Shown here piece after piece: positions 52,674-61,144 of a DNA stretch of 64,000 nucleotides. The notes beneath the pieces were generated by a model. That model saw only the letters and a list, made by a program, of their open reading frames with translations, had not been told where the DNA came from and did not search any database. The first letter of the stretch is position 1. Each line of letters starts with the position of its first letter. Both the position numbers and the translations under genes were made by a program. The stretch spans positions 248,001 through 312,000 of the forward strand of contig CAWJSC010000005.1 of assembly GCA_963845425.1 (NCBI GenBank), written 5' to 3'. This stretch comes from DATDAH01 sp963845425 (lineage in GTDB: Bacteria > Actinomycetota > Acidimicrobiia > Acidimicrobiales > DATDAH01).

Positions 52674-53692
52674 TCGACGTCCATGCCCACGTCGTGCTCG
52701 AGGCGGCCCTCGGCGCGGCCGGGTCCTACGGGCCCGAGTTGGACGAGGGCGACGAGGCGATGGGCCGACCCCCCTGCTTCCGCGTCGGGAGCTTCGTGCT
52801 CGAGGGCGTTCGTTACCGGGGGACCGCCTTCATGGACCTCGAGGTCCGCCTGGCCCGCATGGACGCGCTCGGCATCGACCTGCAGGTCCTGTCGCCCAAC
52901 CCCCTCACCTACTTCCACCACATCGAAGCGGAGCGGGCGGTGACCTTCTGCCGACGTCACAACGAGGCCATGGCCGCGCTGGTGGACACTGAGCCGGCGC
53001 GGCTGGCGGGGTTGGCCCAGTTGCCGCTCCAGGACCCGGAAGCCGCGGCCCGGGAGCTGCGGCGCGCCGTCACCGACCTCGGCCTGCTCGGGGCCTACAT
53101 CGGCACCGATCCCGGGCGTCCCCTCGACGACGCGTCGCTCGACGTGGTCTACGCCGCCTGCACCGAGCTCGACGTGCCGCTGTTCGTCCACCCCGCGCCG
53201 GCGGGCATCGACGGGCCGTCCCGCGATGAACGCCTGGAGCGCTTCGACGCCGAGTTGTGGCTGGGCTTCGCTTACGAGGAGGCCCTGGCTGTGGCCGCCC
53301 TCGTGCTCGGCGGCGTGCTCGGCCGCCACCCGGCCCTCGACGTGTGCGTCTCCCACGGCGGGGGCGCCACCAGTTGGCTGGCGGAACGGATGGCCCATGC
53401 CGCCCGCACCCGGTCCTGGGCCGACGAGGACCTGCGCCGCGACGGCGAGGTCGAGGCTCGCCTCGGACGCCTGTGGTGGGACGCCCACGTGGGCGGCCCG
53501 GACGCGCTGGCGGCCCTCCTCCGGGTGTTCGGGCCCGATCACCTCGTGGCCGGGACCAACCTGGCGGGCTGGGACGCGGCCGCGGACCCCAGCGGCGGTG
53601 ACGGCGCGCTGGCCGCCACGATGGATGCCAACGCCCGTCGCCTGCTCCGTCTCGATCGCCGGGACACCCGCCAGCGCCGGGCGGTCGGCTGA
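52670..53692 (+). CDS. Amidohydrolase family 2 (ACMSD-like)
   Basis: Metal-dependent hydrolase or decarboxylase of the aminocarboxymuconate-semialdehyde decarboxylase group, 340 residues. VIDVHAHVVLEA is the H-x-H at the N-terminus. ALGIDLQVLSPNPLTYFHHIEAE, PLFVHPAPAGIDGPSR (metal His) and VSHGGGATSWLAERM (metal His) follow, with VFGPDHLVAGTNLAGWD at the site of the last acid. GTG start overlaps the P450 stop. Relatives decarboxylate aromatic or muconic acids, so this supports an aromatic or dienoic substrate. Last gene of the operon; a carotenoid oxygenase converges on it with 7 bp between the stops. Confidence 0.9.
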   Translation: MIDVHAHVVLEAALGAAGSYGPELDEGDEAMGRPPCFRVGSFVLEGVRYRGTAFMDLEVRLARMDALGIDLQVLSPNPLTYFHHIEAERAVTFCRRHNEAMAALVDTEPARLAGLAQLPLQDPEAAARELRRAVTDLGLLGAYIGTDPGRPLDDASLDVVYAACTELDVPLFVHPAPAGIDGPSRDERLERFDAELWLGFAYEEALAVAALVLGGVLGRHPALDVCVSHGGGATSWLAERMAHAARTRSWADEDLRRDGEVEARLGRLWWDAHVGGPDALAALLRVFGPDHLVAGTNLAGWDAAADPSGGDGALAATMDANARRLLRLDRRDTRQRRAVG

Positions 53693-53699
53693 GGCGGGA

Positions 53700-55136
53700 T
53701 CAGTCCGAGGCGGCGAACCAGTTGGCATGGAAGCCGAAGGGCATGCGGTGGGTCAGATGGACCCGAGCGATGGGGCCGGCGGACACGTCCCGGGCGTCCA
53801 GCACGCACACATCGGTGCGCTCCACGGCCGAGTCGTACACCGCGTTGACCAACCACCCGTCGTCCTCAGCGGAGCCCTGGGGATCGGGGGCGAAGACGCT
53901 CTCGCCGACGTGCCCGTCGGCCCCGGCGTTCCAGACTTGGCGGGCACCGGTGGCGTCGTCGTACTTCACGATGCTGTCGAAGTCGCCGAGCCGTCGGTCC
54001 GGCGCGACGGTCGCGGACATGTAGCGGTGGCGTGAGCGCACGCCGTCGAAGTCGTCGTTGAAACGGCAGAAGTCTCCGCCCAGGTCATCGGTCTGCTCCC
54101 AGCCGGCGGTGTCGGTGGCGAGGTCGACCCAGAAGCGCGCCGGGAACGGGGGGTCGTCGTCGCCGGCCCGTCGGTCGAGGGGGGCCGAGGCATCGATGCC
54201 GAAGTCCGGGTGTTCGAACCGGGTGCCGGAGAACTCGATGCGGTCATCGTCGGCCCAGCCGTTCCAGAAGTGCTGGACGTGGCCGGGATCGATCTCGAAC
54301 CAGCGCACCTCGTCGGCCGTGCCGAGTCGCGGGAGCACGCCGATGCGGGTGCCGTTCTCCGGGCGCCACTGCACCATGGGGCCCTTGCCGAGGTTGGCGA
54401 CGTCGAACACGATGGGGGAGTCGAGGAACACGGCGTGGTGCTCGGTGATGACGAAGTCGTGCATCATCACCGGGGCGGCCACGTCGAGGGTCACCTGGTG
54501 GACGAGCCGACCCGAAGCGTCCACCACGTAGTACCGGATGACCGGCTCGAACACCGAGTAGGCGAAGAAGAACATCTCACCGGTGCGCGGGTCGAGCCGG
54601 GGGTGCGCCGTCATGGCGCCGGCGAGCTTCCCGTCGAAGTCGTATTCGCCGACGGTCTCGAGCGATGCGGTCACCTCGGTCGGCAGGCCGCCCTCCCACA
54701 GCGCGAGGTACCGGCCGGCATGGCGGATGATGTGGGTGTTGGCCGGGTTCTTCACCGGTCCGGCGTCGCCGACCAGCGCCGGGTCCGGGAAGTTCGTCAC
54801 CTCGCTGAGCCCGGGGTAGACGGCCCGGCCGAGGTCGGCTTCGGCCTGCAGGCCCCGGGAGCGGATCCAACGGTTGCGGTAGGCGACCCGGCCCTCGTCG
54901 AAGGTCACCGAGTGGAGCATGCCGTCGCCGTCGAACATGTGGTAGCGGCCGATGGGCGCGAACCGCGGGTTCGGGCCGTTCCTGATGAACGAGCCCCGCA
55001 GCCCCGCCGGGAGACGGCCCGTGACCTCGAGGGACGGGTCGTCGAGCTCGGTGTCGACGGGGAACAGGTTGCCCTCGAGGTCGGGCTGGTCCCCCGAGTC
55101 CGTGACGTGCCCGGTCAGGACGGCAGATCCGTTCAT
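53700..55136 (-). CDS. Carotenoid oxygenase family protein 2
   Basis: 478 residues, close relative of the protein at 40443. LRGSFIRNGPNPRFAPIGRYHMFDGDGMLHSV at the N-terminus. The expected iron His are in AMTAHPRLDPRTGEMFF, VMMHDFVITEHHAVFLDSP, PGHVQHFWNGWADDDRIEF and the C-terminal PFGFHANWFA. AGGAGA precedes the ATG. Upstream lies a lipoprotein gene in the same direction (28 bp gap), then the Rieske oxygenase (25 bp gap), suggesting one transcript Rieske-lipoprotein-oxygenase that reads leftward. Confidence 0.92.
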   Translation of the reverse strand: MNGSAVLTGHVTDSGDQPDLEGNLFPVDTELDDPSLEVTGRLPAGLRGSFIRNGPNPRFAPIGRYHMFDGDGMLHSVTFDEGRVAYRNRWIRSRGLQAEADLGRAVYPGLSEVTNFPDPALVGDAGPVKNPANTHIIRHAGRYLALWEGGLPTEVTASLETVGEYDFDGKLAGAMTAHPRLDPRTGEMFFFAYSVFEPVIRYYVVDASGRLVHQVTLDVAAPVMMHDFVITEHHAVFLDSPIVFDVANLGKGPMVQWRPENGTRIGVLPRLGTADEVRWFEIDPGHVQHFWNGWADDDRIEFSGTRFEHPDFGIDASAPLDRRAGDDDPPFPARFWVDLATDTAGWEQTDDLGGDFCRFNDDFDGVRSRHRYMSATVAPDRRLGDFDSIVKYDDATGARQVWNAGADGHVGESVFAPDPQGSAEDDGWLVNAVYDSAVERTDVCVLDARDVSAGPIARVHLTHRMPFGFHANWFAASD

Positions 55137-55164
55137 CGTGTCTCCTCTGCGGTCGCCCTAGGGC

Positions 55165-56001
55165 TCACCAATCGGCTTCCGGGTTGGGGGGGAAGAGGTC
55201 CTCGCGTTCGGCCGCGAGGCGATCGCAGTCCCATTCGTCGTCGACCCGCTGCCAGATCACCGGGTTCCGCGCGGGGTCGTCGATCTGCACCCACTGGGCG
55301 GGCGTGAGGAAGGCGTCGTTGCTGGCCCCCAGGACGAGCTGCTCCGAGCTGTCCGTGATGGTGCCCTCGAGGCGGTCGGGTCCGACCTGGGCCAGGTCGT
55401 AGGCGAAGATCTCGCGGCGGGCCAGGTAGATCTCGCCCCGGAGGTCGTCGGTGACCCGCACCGAGGAGGTGATCCCCGGGTTGCCGTCGCCGTCGGCGTC
55501 GATGATCCGGGGGTCATCGGGATCGGTGGGCAGGACGTCGTTGGCGGGGTCCTCCAGCGCGATGCCGATGCCCGTGGGGGTGGCGGGTCGCTCGACCAGG
55601 AGGGTGCCGTCCCCCTCGGTCACCTCGACCGGCGTGTCGACGGGCACGATCGCCTGGGTGGCGGCATCGGAGATCTCGACCTCGATGTCCTGGTCGCTCA
55701 CCGCGTCGGCATGGCAGAAGCGCATGGTGTTCCACAGCTCACCGTCACGTAGCTCGAGGTCGGCGAAGCCCGTGCTGATGATCAGGGTCCGCATGGCATC
55801 GTCCTCGTAGGCCACCACGTCGTAGTGGGCGTAGCGCCCGACCAGCGCCTCGGCCCCGCGAGGCAGATCGGTCGCCGGGGCGGTGTCGGCGGCGGCCGTC
55901 TCGGCCAGGCCGTCGTCGTCATCGGAGCCGCACCCGGCCAGCAGCGCGGGCAGGACGGCCGCGGCGATCGCCCATCGCCCGGCTCGGTTGGTGGTCGTCA
56001 T
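55165..56001 (-). CDS. Predicted lipoprotein of unknown function
   Basis: 278 residues. Lipoprotein signal RWAIAAAVLPALLAGC with Cys near residue 25, then an acidic spacer (GSDDDDGLAE). The mature part is beta-rich with LIISTGFADLELRDGELWNTMRF and DADGDGNPGITSSVRV, an EF-hand-like acidic loop, ending CDRLAAEREDLFPPN. It looks like a surface protein with an Asp-rich loop; perhaps it captures a hydrophobic substrate for the enzymes next to it, but this is only position-based. Confidence 0.7.
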   Translation of the reverse strand: MTTTNRAGRWAIAAAVLPALLAGCGSDDDDGLAETAAADTAPATDLPRGAEALVGRYAHYDVVAYEDDAMRTLIISTGFADLELRDGELWNTMRFCHADAVSDQDIEVEISDAATQAIVPVDTPVEVTEGDGTLLVERPATPTGIGIALEDPANDVLPTDPDDPRIIDADGDGNPGITSSVRVTDDLRGEIYLARREIFAYDLAQVGPDRLEGTITDSSEQLVLGASNDAFLTPAQWVQIDDPARNPVIWQRVDDEWDCDRLAAEREDLFPPNPEADW

Positions 56002-56026
56002 CGTCGACCCCTCGGGATCTGCAGCA

Positions 56027-57241
56027 TCAGGCCAGCTCGACGAAGGCATCGAGAGCATCGGACACCGCGGTGTCGGGCGGGAGGTCGTCGGGGCCGATGG
56101 CCAGGTCCACGGCCCGCTCGAAGTGGTGGATCAGCCGCTCGTGCCAGCCCAGTTGGAAGGGGCGGGCGCCCTTGGAGGAGACCGACTCCTGGATGGGGGC
56201 CATGTTGGCCTTGTCCTGGGCCATCACGGTCTCGAAGAGCGTCATGCGATCGAGGTGCTCCTGGGGGACCTCGTCGCTCGTCCACGCCGGCGCGTACCAG
56301 CGCAACTCCAACTCGGTGGTGGTGTCGCTGGTGGGCCACATGCACAGGAAGGTGAACGCTCCGGTGTCCATGGGGACGACCAGGTTGGGGAAGATCCCGA
56401 ACGAGGTCGACGTCTGGCGCCAGAGCAGGGGCACCGCTGGGTTGTCATTCTCCTCGGACACCATGGCGAAGTCCCGGAACATGTCGTGCTTCTCCACGGT
56501 CAGCCGGCTGTGGCCGTGGGGCAGCATCGTGACGGTGACCGACTGGTCGTTGTAGAGGAGCGCGGCGTTGTCGGGGTGCACGGTCCGCACGTGGTACACC
56601 TCGAGGAAGGCGTCGACCATGAGCTTCCAGTTGCACTCGAGCTGGTGCACCTGGGTCCCGACGGCTCGCATCGCGGGACCGTTGATCTCGGTCATCTGCG
56701 CCGCGATCGGCCCGAGGAACGCTGACAGGGCGACGGCGTCGGGGTCCTCGCTGACGAACACCCAACCGTCCCAGGTGTCACAGCGCACCGGGACCAGGCC
56801 CAACGCCCCGGTGTCCAGGTCGGCGAAGCTGCGGGAATCGGGAACGGTCTTGAGGGCGCCGTCGGTGCCGTAGGACCAGGAGTGGTACTGGCAGGTCAGG
56901 CGGCGAGCGGTCCCACAGGCGTCCCGGGTGACCGGGGCGCCACGATGGCGACAGGCGTTGTAGAAGGCCCGCAGCGCACCGTCCTCGCCCCGCACCACCA
57001 CGATCGGTGCCCCCGAGCGTGTCGTCAGGCGGTAGGAGCCGGGCTCGGGCCACTCGGACTCGTGGCCGACGAACAGCCAGCTGCGACCGAAGATCCGCTC
57101 CTTCTCCAACTCGTGGAAGGCCGGATCGGTGTACCGCCGGGTCGGGATGAGGGGGACGGGCACGGCTTCGGCCGGCGGTCCGGTGCGCGCTTTCTCGACC
57201 TCGATGCGTTCCCTGATCGTCTGCTCGAGCGTTGCGTCCAT
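56027..57241 (-). CDS. Rieske-type aromatic-ring-hydroxylating oxygenase, alpha subunit
   Basis: 404 residues. The Rieske 2Fe-2S site is Cys97-x-His99 and Cys117-x2-His120 (NACRHRG ... CQYHSWSY). The mononuclear iron site is Glu214-x2-His217-x4-His222 in DAFLEVYHVRTVH. This resembles Rieske oxygenases acting on aromatic rings, steroids or quaternary amines. No electron-transfer partner (reductase, ferredoxin) is in the window. CAGGAG precedes the ATG at 57241; another in-frame start at 57301 would cover site 3. Divergent from carotenoid oxygenase 3. Confidence 0.93.
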   Translation of the reverse strand: MDATLEQTIRERIEVEKARTGPPAEAVPVPLIPTRRYTDPAFHELEKERIFGRSWLFVGHESEWPEPGSYRLTTRSGAPIVVVRGEDGALRAFYNACRHRGAPVTRDACGTARRLTCQYHSWSYGTDGALKTVPDSRSFADLDTGALGLVPVRCDTWDGWVFVSEDPDAVALSAFLGPIAAQMTEINGPAMRAVGTQVHQLECNWKLMVDAFLEVYHVRTVHPDNAALLYNDQSVTVTMLPHGHSRLTVEKHDMFRDFAMVSEENDNPAVPLLWRQTSTSFGIFPNLVVPMDTGAFTFLCMWPTSDTTTELELRWYAPAWTSDEVPQEHLDRMTLFETVMAQDKANMAPIQESVSSKGARPFQLGWHERLIHHFERAVDLAIGPDDLPPDTAVSDALDAFVELA

Positions 57242-57281
57242 GGTTCTCCTGAGCCCGGGGCCCGGCGGGGATCGACTACGG

Positions 57282-57297
57282 TGGTGAACACTGTAAA
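57282..57297. promoter_or_regulatory. Shared 16-bp operator-like site 3
   Basis: TGGTGAACACTGTAAA between the divergent Rieske and carotenoid oxygenase 3 genes. Aligned to sites 1 and 2 it keeps TGAAC and TGT.AA. The longer GGTGAACACTGTAAACC is a partial palindrome. Confidence 0.45.
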
Positions 57298-57321
57298 CCA
57301 AGTTGGACCGAAGGGGTTCCC

Positions 57322-59031
57322 GTGCCTGTTCCCGCGTCGCTCACCACCGCACCGCACCGCGACTTCGAGCTGGAGGTGGTGGCGGGCAGCTGGCCGGCCG
57401 ATGTCAACGGCGAGGTGGTCTTCTCCAGCCCGCAGAACAGCCACAACCTGCCGTACGCCATCTTTGACTGGGGTTCCATCTGCCGGCTGTCCCTCGAACC
57501 GGGGGCACGAGGAGCTGCCCCGGGGCGGTTCGCGTGGCAGACCCGCTCCATCGAGACGCCGGGGAAGCGACTGTTCGACCGTCATCCCGAGCAGTTCACC
57601 TCGGGGGCCATCGGCTACCAGTCCCCGTTCGGACCACCCAACGCCTCGAACACGGCCCCGTTGCCCTGGGGCGACCGGCTCTACACCACCTGGGATGCCG
57701 GGCGCCCGGTCGAGCTCAACCCCGACACCCTCGAGTTCGTGGCCGAGGTCGGCCACGTCGACAGCTGGGGAGGCAGCTCGATGCCGATCGGTGGCGTGCT
57801 GCCGTTCCTGTTCTCCACGGCCCACCCGGTGGCGGACCCCGACCGCCACTGCCTGTGGACCGTCAAGCTCGAACCGGTCATGGAGCCCACCTTCGGGATG
57901 CGCCCGTCCCTGGTGCGCTATGACCGCCATGACGGCACCCAGGTGCAGCACTGGCCCCTCGAGGGGGTGTCGTTCTCCGGCTCCATCCACACGGTGAGCC
58001 AGACCCGGGACTGGGTGATCCTCAGTGACTCGGGCAACTTCAAGGCCGATCCCGCCGAGATGATGGGCGGCGAACGGACGATCACCGTCGACGCCGACGC
58101 GCCGGTGTGGCTCATCCGCAAGGCGCAGGTCGAAGGGCTCCCGTCGGGGACGCCGGTCCAGCCGACGTGCTTCACCGTGGCGCCACCCGCGGGCCACTAC
58201 TACGCCCGTTGGGACGACTCCGACGGGGTCTCGGTGGTGTGGGAGGGCATGGACCTCATGGATCTGGGGCTCTACCTGCGCCCCGACGACACCGATGTCA
58301 ACGGCAACGCGGTCGATCCTGCGGTGGCCGGCCTCTACAACATGGCCATGGCCCCCGAGACGATCACCGAGGTCGTCTTCGATCCCGAGTCCGCGACGAT
58401 CAGCCACGTGGGGACCTTCAAGCGGGACTGGGCCTTCAACCTCCAGCTCTCCGCCATGGACTGGAGCACCGAGGGCATGTCGGCCCCGACGTTGCACCAC
58501 GTCACCTACCAGGGTTGTCGCCCCGGCAACATCAGCCGGCGGGCGGCCACGATGTACGAGGGCCGCATCGACCTCGACCTCGTGCGGGAGGACACGCCCG
58601 GGTCGCTTTGTTCGTTCGACCGCCCCAGCATGGAGCTGAAGGCGCGCTGGGAGTACGCCGATGTGGCCGACCACATCACCTCGCCCGCCTTCGCCCCGCG
58701 AGGAGCCGCGCCGGGTTCCTACTCCGGGGGTGAGCCCGGGGGCCACGACGGCTACGTGGTCCAGCCGGTGTGCAACGACGACGGCTTCCGGGTGGACCTC
58801 TTCGACGCCGCCAACGTGTCGGCGGGGCCGATCGCGACCCTCGCCGGCACGAACGCCGAGACCATCCCGATGGTGCTGCACTCGGCGTGGATGCCCGCTT
58901 TCCACGGCCTCGCGGACGCCGAGCGCCTCCGCTTCTCCGACGAGGTCGACGCCGAGTCCCTGGCGTCGCTGCCCGAGGACCTCCACGCCGCCGTCCACGC
59001 CGTCGCCGAGGAGTGCGACAACCTCTGGTGA
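57322..59031 (+). CDS. Divergent carotenoid oxygenase family protein 3
   Basis: 569 residues, about 100 longer than the other two. Similar layout: ADVNGEVVFSSPQNSHNLPY at the start, LFSTAHPVADPD (His168), FSGSIHTVSQTRDWVILSDSG, APPAGHYYARWDDSDGVSVV, and IPMVLHSAWMPAFHG near the end, which give four plausible iron His in the usual order. The N-terminal fingerprint RNGPNP of the other two is absent, so it belongs to a separate branch. GTG at 57322 follows AAGGGG. It may cleave a different substrate from the other two, or the same chain at another place. Confidence 0.8.
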   Translation: MPVPASLTTAPHRDFELEVVAGSWPADVNGEVVFSSPQNSHNLPYAIFDWGSICRLSLEPGARGAAPGRFAWQTRSIETPGKRLFDRHPEQFTSGAIGYQSPFGPPNASNTAPLPWGDRLYTTWDAGRPVELNPDTLEFVAEVGHVDSWGGSSMPIGGVLPFLFSTAHPVADPDRHCLWTVKLEPVMEPTFGMRPSLVRYDRHDGTQVQHWPLEGVSFSGSIHTVSQTRDWVILSDSGNFKADPAEMMGGERTITVDADAPVWLIRKAQVEGLPSGTPVQPTCFTVAPPAGHYYARWDDSDGVSVVWEGMDLMDLGLYLRPDDTDVNGNAVDPAVAGLYNMAMAPETITEVVFDPESATISHVGTFKRDWAFNLQLSAMDWSTEGMSAPTLHHVTYQGCRPGNISRRAATMYEGRIDLDLVREDTPGSLCSFDRPSMELKARWEYADVADHITSPAFAPRGAAPGSYSGGEPGGHDGYVVQPVCNDDGFRVDLFDAANVSAGPIATLAGTNAETIPMVLHSAWMPAFHGLADAERLRFSDEVDAESLASLPEDLHAAVHAVAEECDNLW

Positions 59032-59067
59032 CCGAGCGGCCGAGCAGTCCCCGGCGGCGACGAGGTG

Positions 59068-60330
59068 TCAGTTCTGGGCGAGGTCCTTGAAGGGGCTGGT
59101 GGTGTCGATGCCGGGCTCCTTGGGTAGGCCGAGGACCCGCTCGCTGACGATGTTGCGCAGGACCTCGTCGGTGCCGCCGGCGACTCGCATGCCGGGGACG
59201 CCGAGCACGAACTTGCCCCAGGCGTAGGTGCCCCACTCGCCGGTGTCGGCGACCATTCGGGGGCCGAGCACCTTGGCGATGAACTCACCGGTCATCTGCA
59301 TGTTGCGGGTGAGGGCCATCTTGGCGATCGACATCTCGGGACCGGGCGCCTGGCCGGACTTGACCTTGTCCATCGCCCGCTGGTTGTTCCACTTGGCCAC
59401 CTGGAGGTTCTCGTAGAGCCGGGCCAGCTCACCCCGGGTGAGGGGGTCGTCGTCGAGGCCGAAGTGGCGGATCATCTCGATCAGGCGGGTGCCGTTGCCG
59501 AGGCCCATGCCCGACCCGCTGCCCGCGCCGATGGAGGCCCGTTCGTTCATCAGCGTGGTCAGCGCCACGGCCCAGCCCTGGCCGACGTCGCCGAGGCGGT
59601 GGTCGTCAGGGATCCGGACATCGGTGAAGAACACCTCGTTGAACGACGCCCCGCCGGTCATCTGGCGCAGGGGGCGGATCTCCACGCCGGGGTCCTTCAG
59701 GTCCACGACGAAGCCGGTCAGGCCGCGGTGCTTGGGTTGGTCGGGGTCGGTCCGACAGATGATCTCGCCGATGTCGCTGTAGTGGGCGCCGGAGGTCCAG
59801 ACCTTCTGGCCGTTGACGATCCACTCGTCGCCGTCCCGGACGGCCTTGGTCTGGAGGCCGGCGAGGTCGGACCCGGCGCCGGGCTCGCTGAACAGCTGGG
59901 AGGCGACCAGGTCGCCCCGGTAGAGCTTGGCCAGGTAGAGGTCCTTCACCTTCTCGGTGGCGTGGGCCAGGATCGTCGGCGCGACCATCCCGAGGCCGAT
60001 GCCGAAGGAGCTCTGGCTCGGGATCAGGTAGTTGCCCTCCAGGGAGGCATAGGCCCGGTCGTAGGCCACGGGCAGCTCCCGGCCGCCGTACTGGGTCGGT
60101 CCGGTGATCCAGCCGAACCCGGCGTCGTAGCGCTTGGCCTTCCAGACCTTGGCCTCGATCAGCTCCGCCAGTTCGAGGTCCCGCGGCTTCTCCTCGAGCA
60201 CGGCGACGTCGTCGTCGCCTTCGCCCCACACGAACGTCTGGTCGGGGCGGGCCTCGGGCTTGCGCTCGGCGTTGGCGTCGAGGAATGCGGTGACCTCGTC
60301 ACGGAACGCCTCGAGTGTGGGTTCGGCCAT
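59068..60330 (-). CDS. Acyl-CoA dehydrogenase
   Basis: FAD-dependent, 420 residues, single domain. LFSEPGAGSDLAGLQTKAVRDGDEW, IVNGQKVWTSGAHYSDIGEIICRTD and GGASFNEVFFTDVRIPDDHRLG are the core blocks, with MRVAGGTDEVLRNIVSERVLGLP at the end. Resembles FadE family members paired with unusual acyl-CoA substrates. SD GGGAG precedes the ATG. A TetR-type palindrome lies just upstream. It is probably the beta-oxidation step of the adjacent oxidative cluster, or a separate fatty acid gene. Confidence 0.93.
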   Translation of the reverse strand: MAEPTLEAFRDEVTAFLDANAERKPEARPDQTFVWGEGDDDVAVLEEKPRDLELAELIEAKVWKAKRYDAGFGWITGPTQYGGRELPVAYDRAYASLEGNYLIPSQSSFGIGLGMVAPTILAHATEKVKDLYLAKLYRGDLVASQLFSEPGAGSDLAGLQTKAVRDGDEWIVNGQKVWTSGAHYSDIGEIICRTDPDQPKHRGLTGFVVDLKDPGVEIRPLRQMTGGASFNEVFFTDVRIPDDHRLGDVGQGWAVALTTLMNERASIGAGSGSGMGLGNGTRLIEMIRHFGLDDDPLTRGELARLYENLQVAKWNNQRAMDKVKSGQAPGPEMSIAKMALTRNMQMTGEFIAKVLGPRMVADTGEWGTYAWGKFVLGVPGMRVAGGTDEVLRNIVSERVLGLPKEPGIDTTSPFKDLAQN

Positions 60331-60345
60331 GGTTGCTCCCGAAAC

Positions 60346-60361
60346 TTGACTGGTCGGTCAA
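60346..60361. promoter_or_regulatory. TetR-type palindromic operator
   Basis: TTGACTGGTCGGTCAA, half-sites TTGAC and GTCAA around 6 bp, between the divergent acyl-CoA dehydrogenase and small membrane protein genes. Such TTGAC-N6-GTCAA sites are common for TetR-family regulators of lipid genes in actinobacteria; the partner protein is not identified. Confidence 0.6.
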
Positions 60362-60375
60362 GCTAGCCGCCCCGG

Positions 60376-60381
60376 TAGGTT
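60376..60381 (+). promoter_or_regulatory. Probable leaderless -10 element for the small membrane protein
   Basis: TAGGTT ends 7 nt before the ATG at 60389. Confidence 0.45.
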
Positions 60382-60388
60382 CGGTCAC

Positions 60389-60811
60389 ATGCGCAGGTGG
60401 TTGACCGGGCTCGGGCTGTGGACCCTCTTCGTGTGGACCACCCGCATCGACAACGTGCTGTCCCAGGACGATCTCACCACTGCCGGCCGGGCCGCTCGCC
60501 TGGCCCTGGCCCTGTCGTTCACGGTGGTCGGCGTGGCCCTGTTGGCCGTGGCGTGGCGAGCCCGGGGGCGGTCGCTGAGCCGGGTGGAGGCCGTGGTCAT
60601 CGACGTCGGGTGCTGGTGGACCATCGGCGTCTGGGTGCTGCGGGGTGTCCAGATCTCCCTCGGCGACCACGACGCCGCGTTCATCATCGTCCACGCCGTG
60701 CTCGGCATCGTGTCGATCGCGCTGGCGGCCGTCACGCTCCGCAGCACTACGATGCCGCTCCGTCATGGGACAACCGGTAACCGTCGTGCAGAAGACGACG
60801 TCACGACCTGA
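60389..60811 (+). CDS. Small membrane protein
   Basis: 140 residues with about four hydrophobic helices: WLTGLGLWTLFVWTTRI, ALALSFTVVGVALLAVAW, VVIDVGCWWTIGVWVLRGV and AFIIVHAVLGIVSIALAAV, then a polar tail. No recognised function. The 3' end overlaps the next gene by 47 bp in another frame, so that pair is probably expressed together. Confidence 0.7.
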   Translation: MRRWLTGLGLWTLFVWTTRIDNVLSQDDLTTAGRAARLALALSFTVVGVALLAVAWRARGRSLSRVEAVVIDVGCWWTIGVWVLRGVQISLGDHDAAFIIVHAVLGIVSIALAAVTLRSTTMPLRHGTTGNRRAEDDVTT

Positions 60812-61094
60812 CGTCGTCCGTTTCGAGATCAACCGCTCCATCACGGGCATGGACCCGCACCGGTACCTCGCCGGTGAGGAGGTCGACGGCCACAGCCCGC
60901 CCGACGAGGTGGCTCGGCGCCTGCTGGCCAAGGCCGGCGTCGAGGGCGTGCACGTCTACTCCAACGTGATCACGGTGGACCTGGGCTCGGGTGTGCCCGC
61001 CGAGGGCCTGCTCGAGGAGATCGAGAGCCTGTTCACGTACTACGGCGAGGGCGTCGAGGTCGTCGTTCCCGGCGCCGCGGAGACCGCCGGCTGA
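60765..61094 (+). CDS. Nfu/NifU N-terminal-like protein
   Basis: 109 residues resembling the Nfu N-terminal domain: VVRFEINRSITGMDPHRYLAGEEV, SPPDEVARRLLAKAGVEGVHVYSNVITVDL, then LFTYYGEGVEVV. In Nfu proteins this domain precedes the Cys-containing scaffold; here it is alone and has no cysteine, so Fe-S cluster transfer itself is unlikely. Start at the ATG 60765, inside the end of the previous gene. TAGGTT at 61133 shows that the next gene has its own promoter. Confidence 0.7.
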   Translation: MGQPVTVVQKTTSRPDVVRFEINRSITGMDPHRYLAGEEVDGHSPPDEVARRLLAKAGVEGVHVYSNVITVDLGSGVPAEGLLEEIESLFTYYGEGVEVVVPGAAETAG

Positions 61095-61132
61095 CCCTCC
61101 CGGAGCCACAACGGGAACGGGTGGGCGCTGGG

Positions 61133-61138
61133 TAGGTT
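61133..61138 (+). promoter_or_regulatory. Probable leaderless -10 element for the LLM oxidoreductase
   Basis: TAGGTT ends 6 nt before the ATG at 61145. Confidence 0.45.
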
Positions 61139-61144
61139 CGGCGG

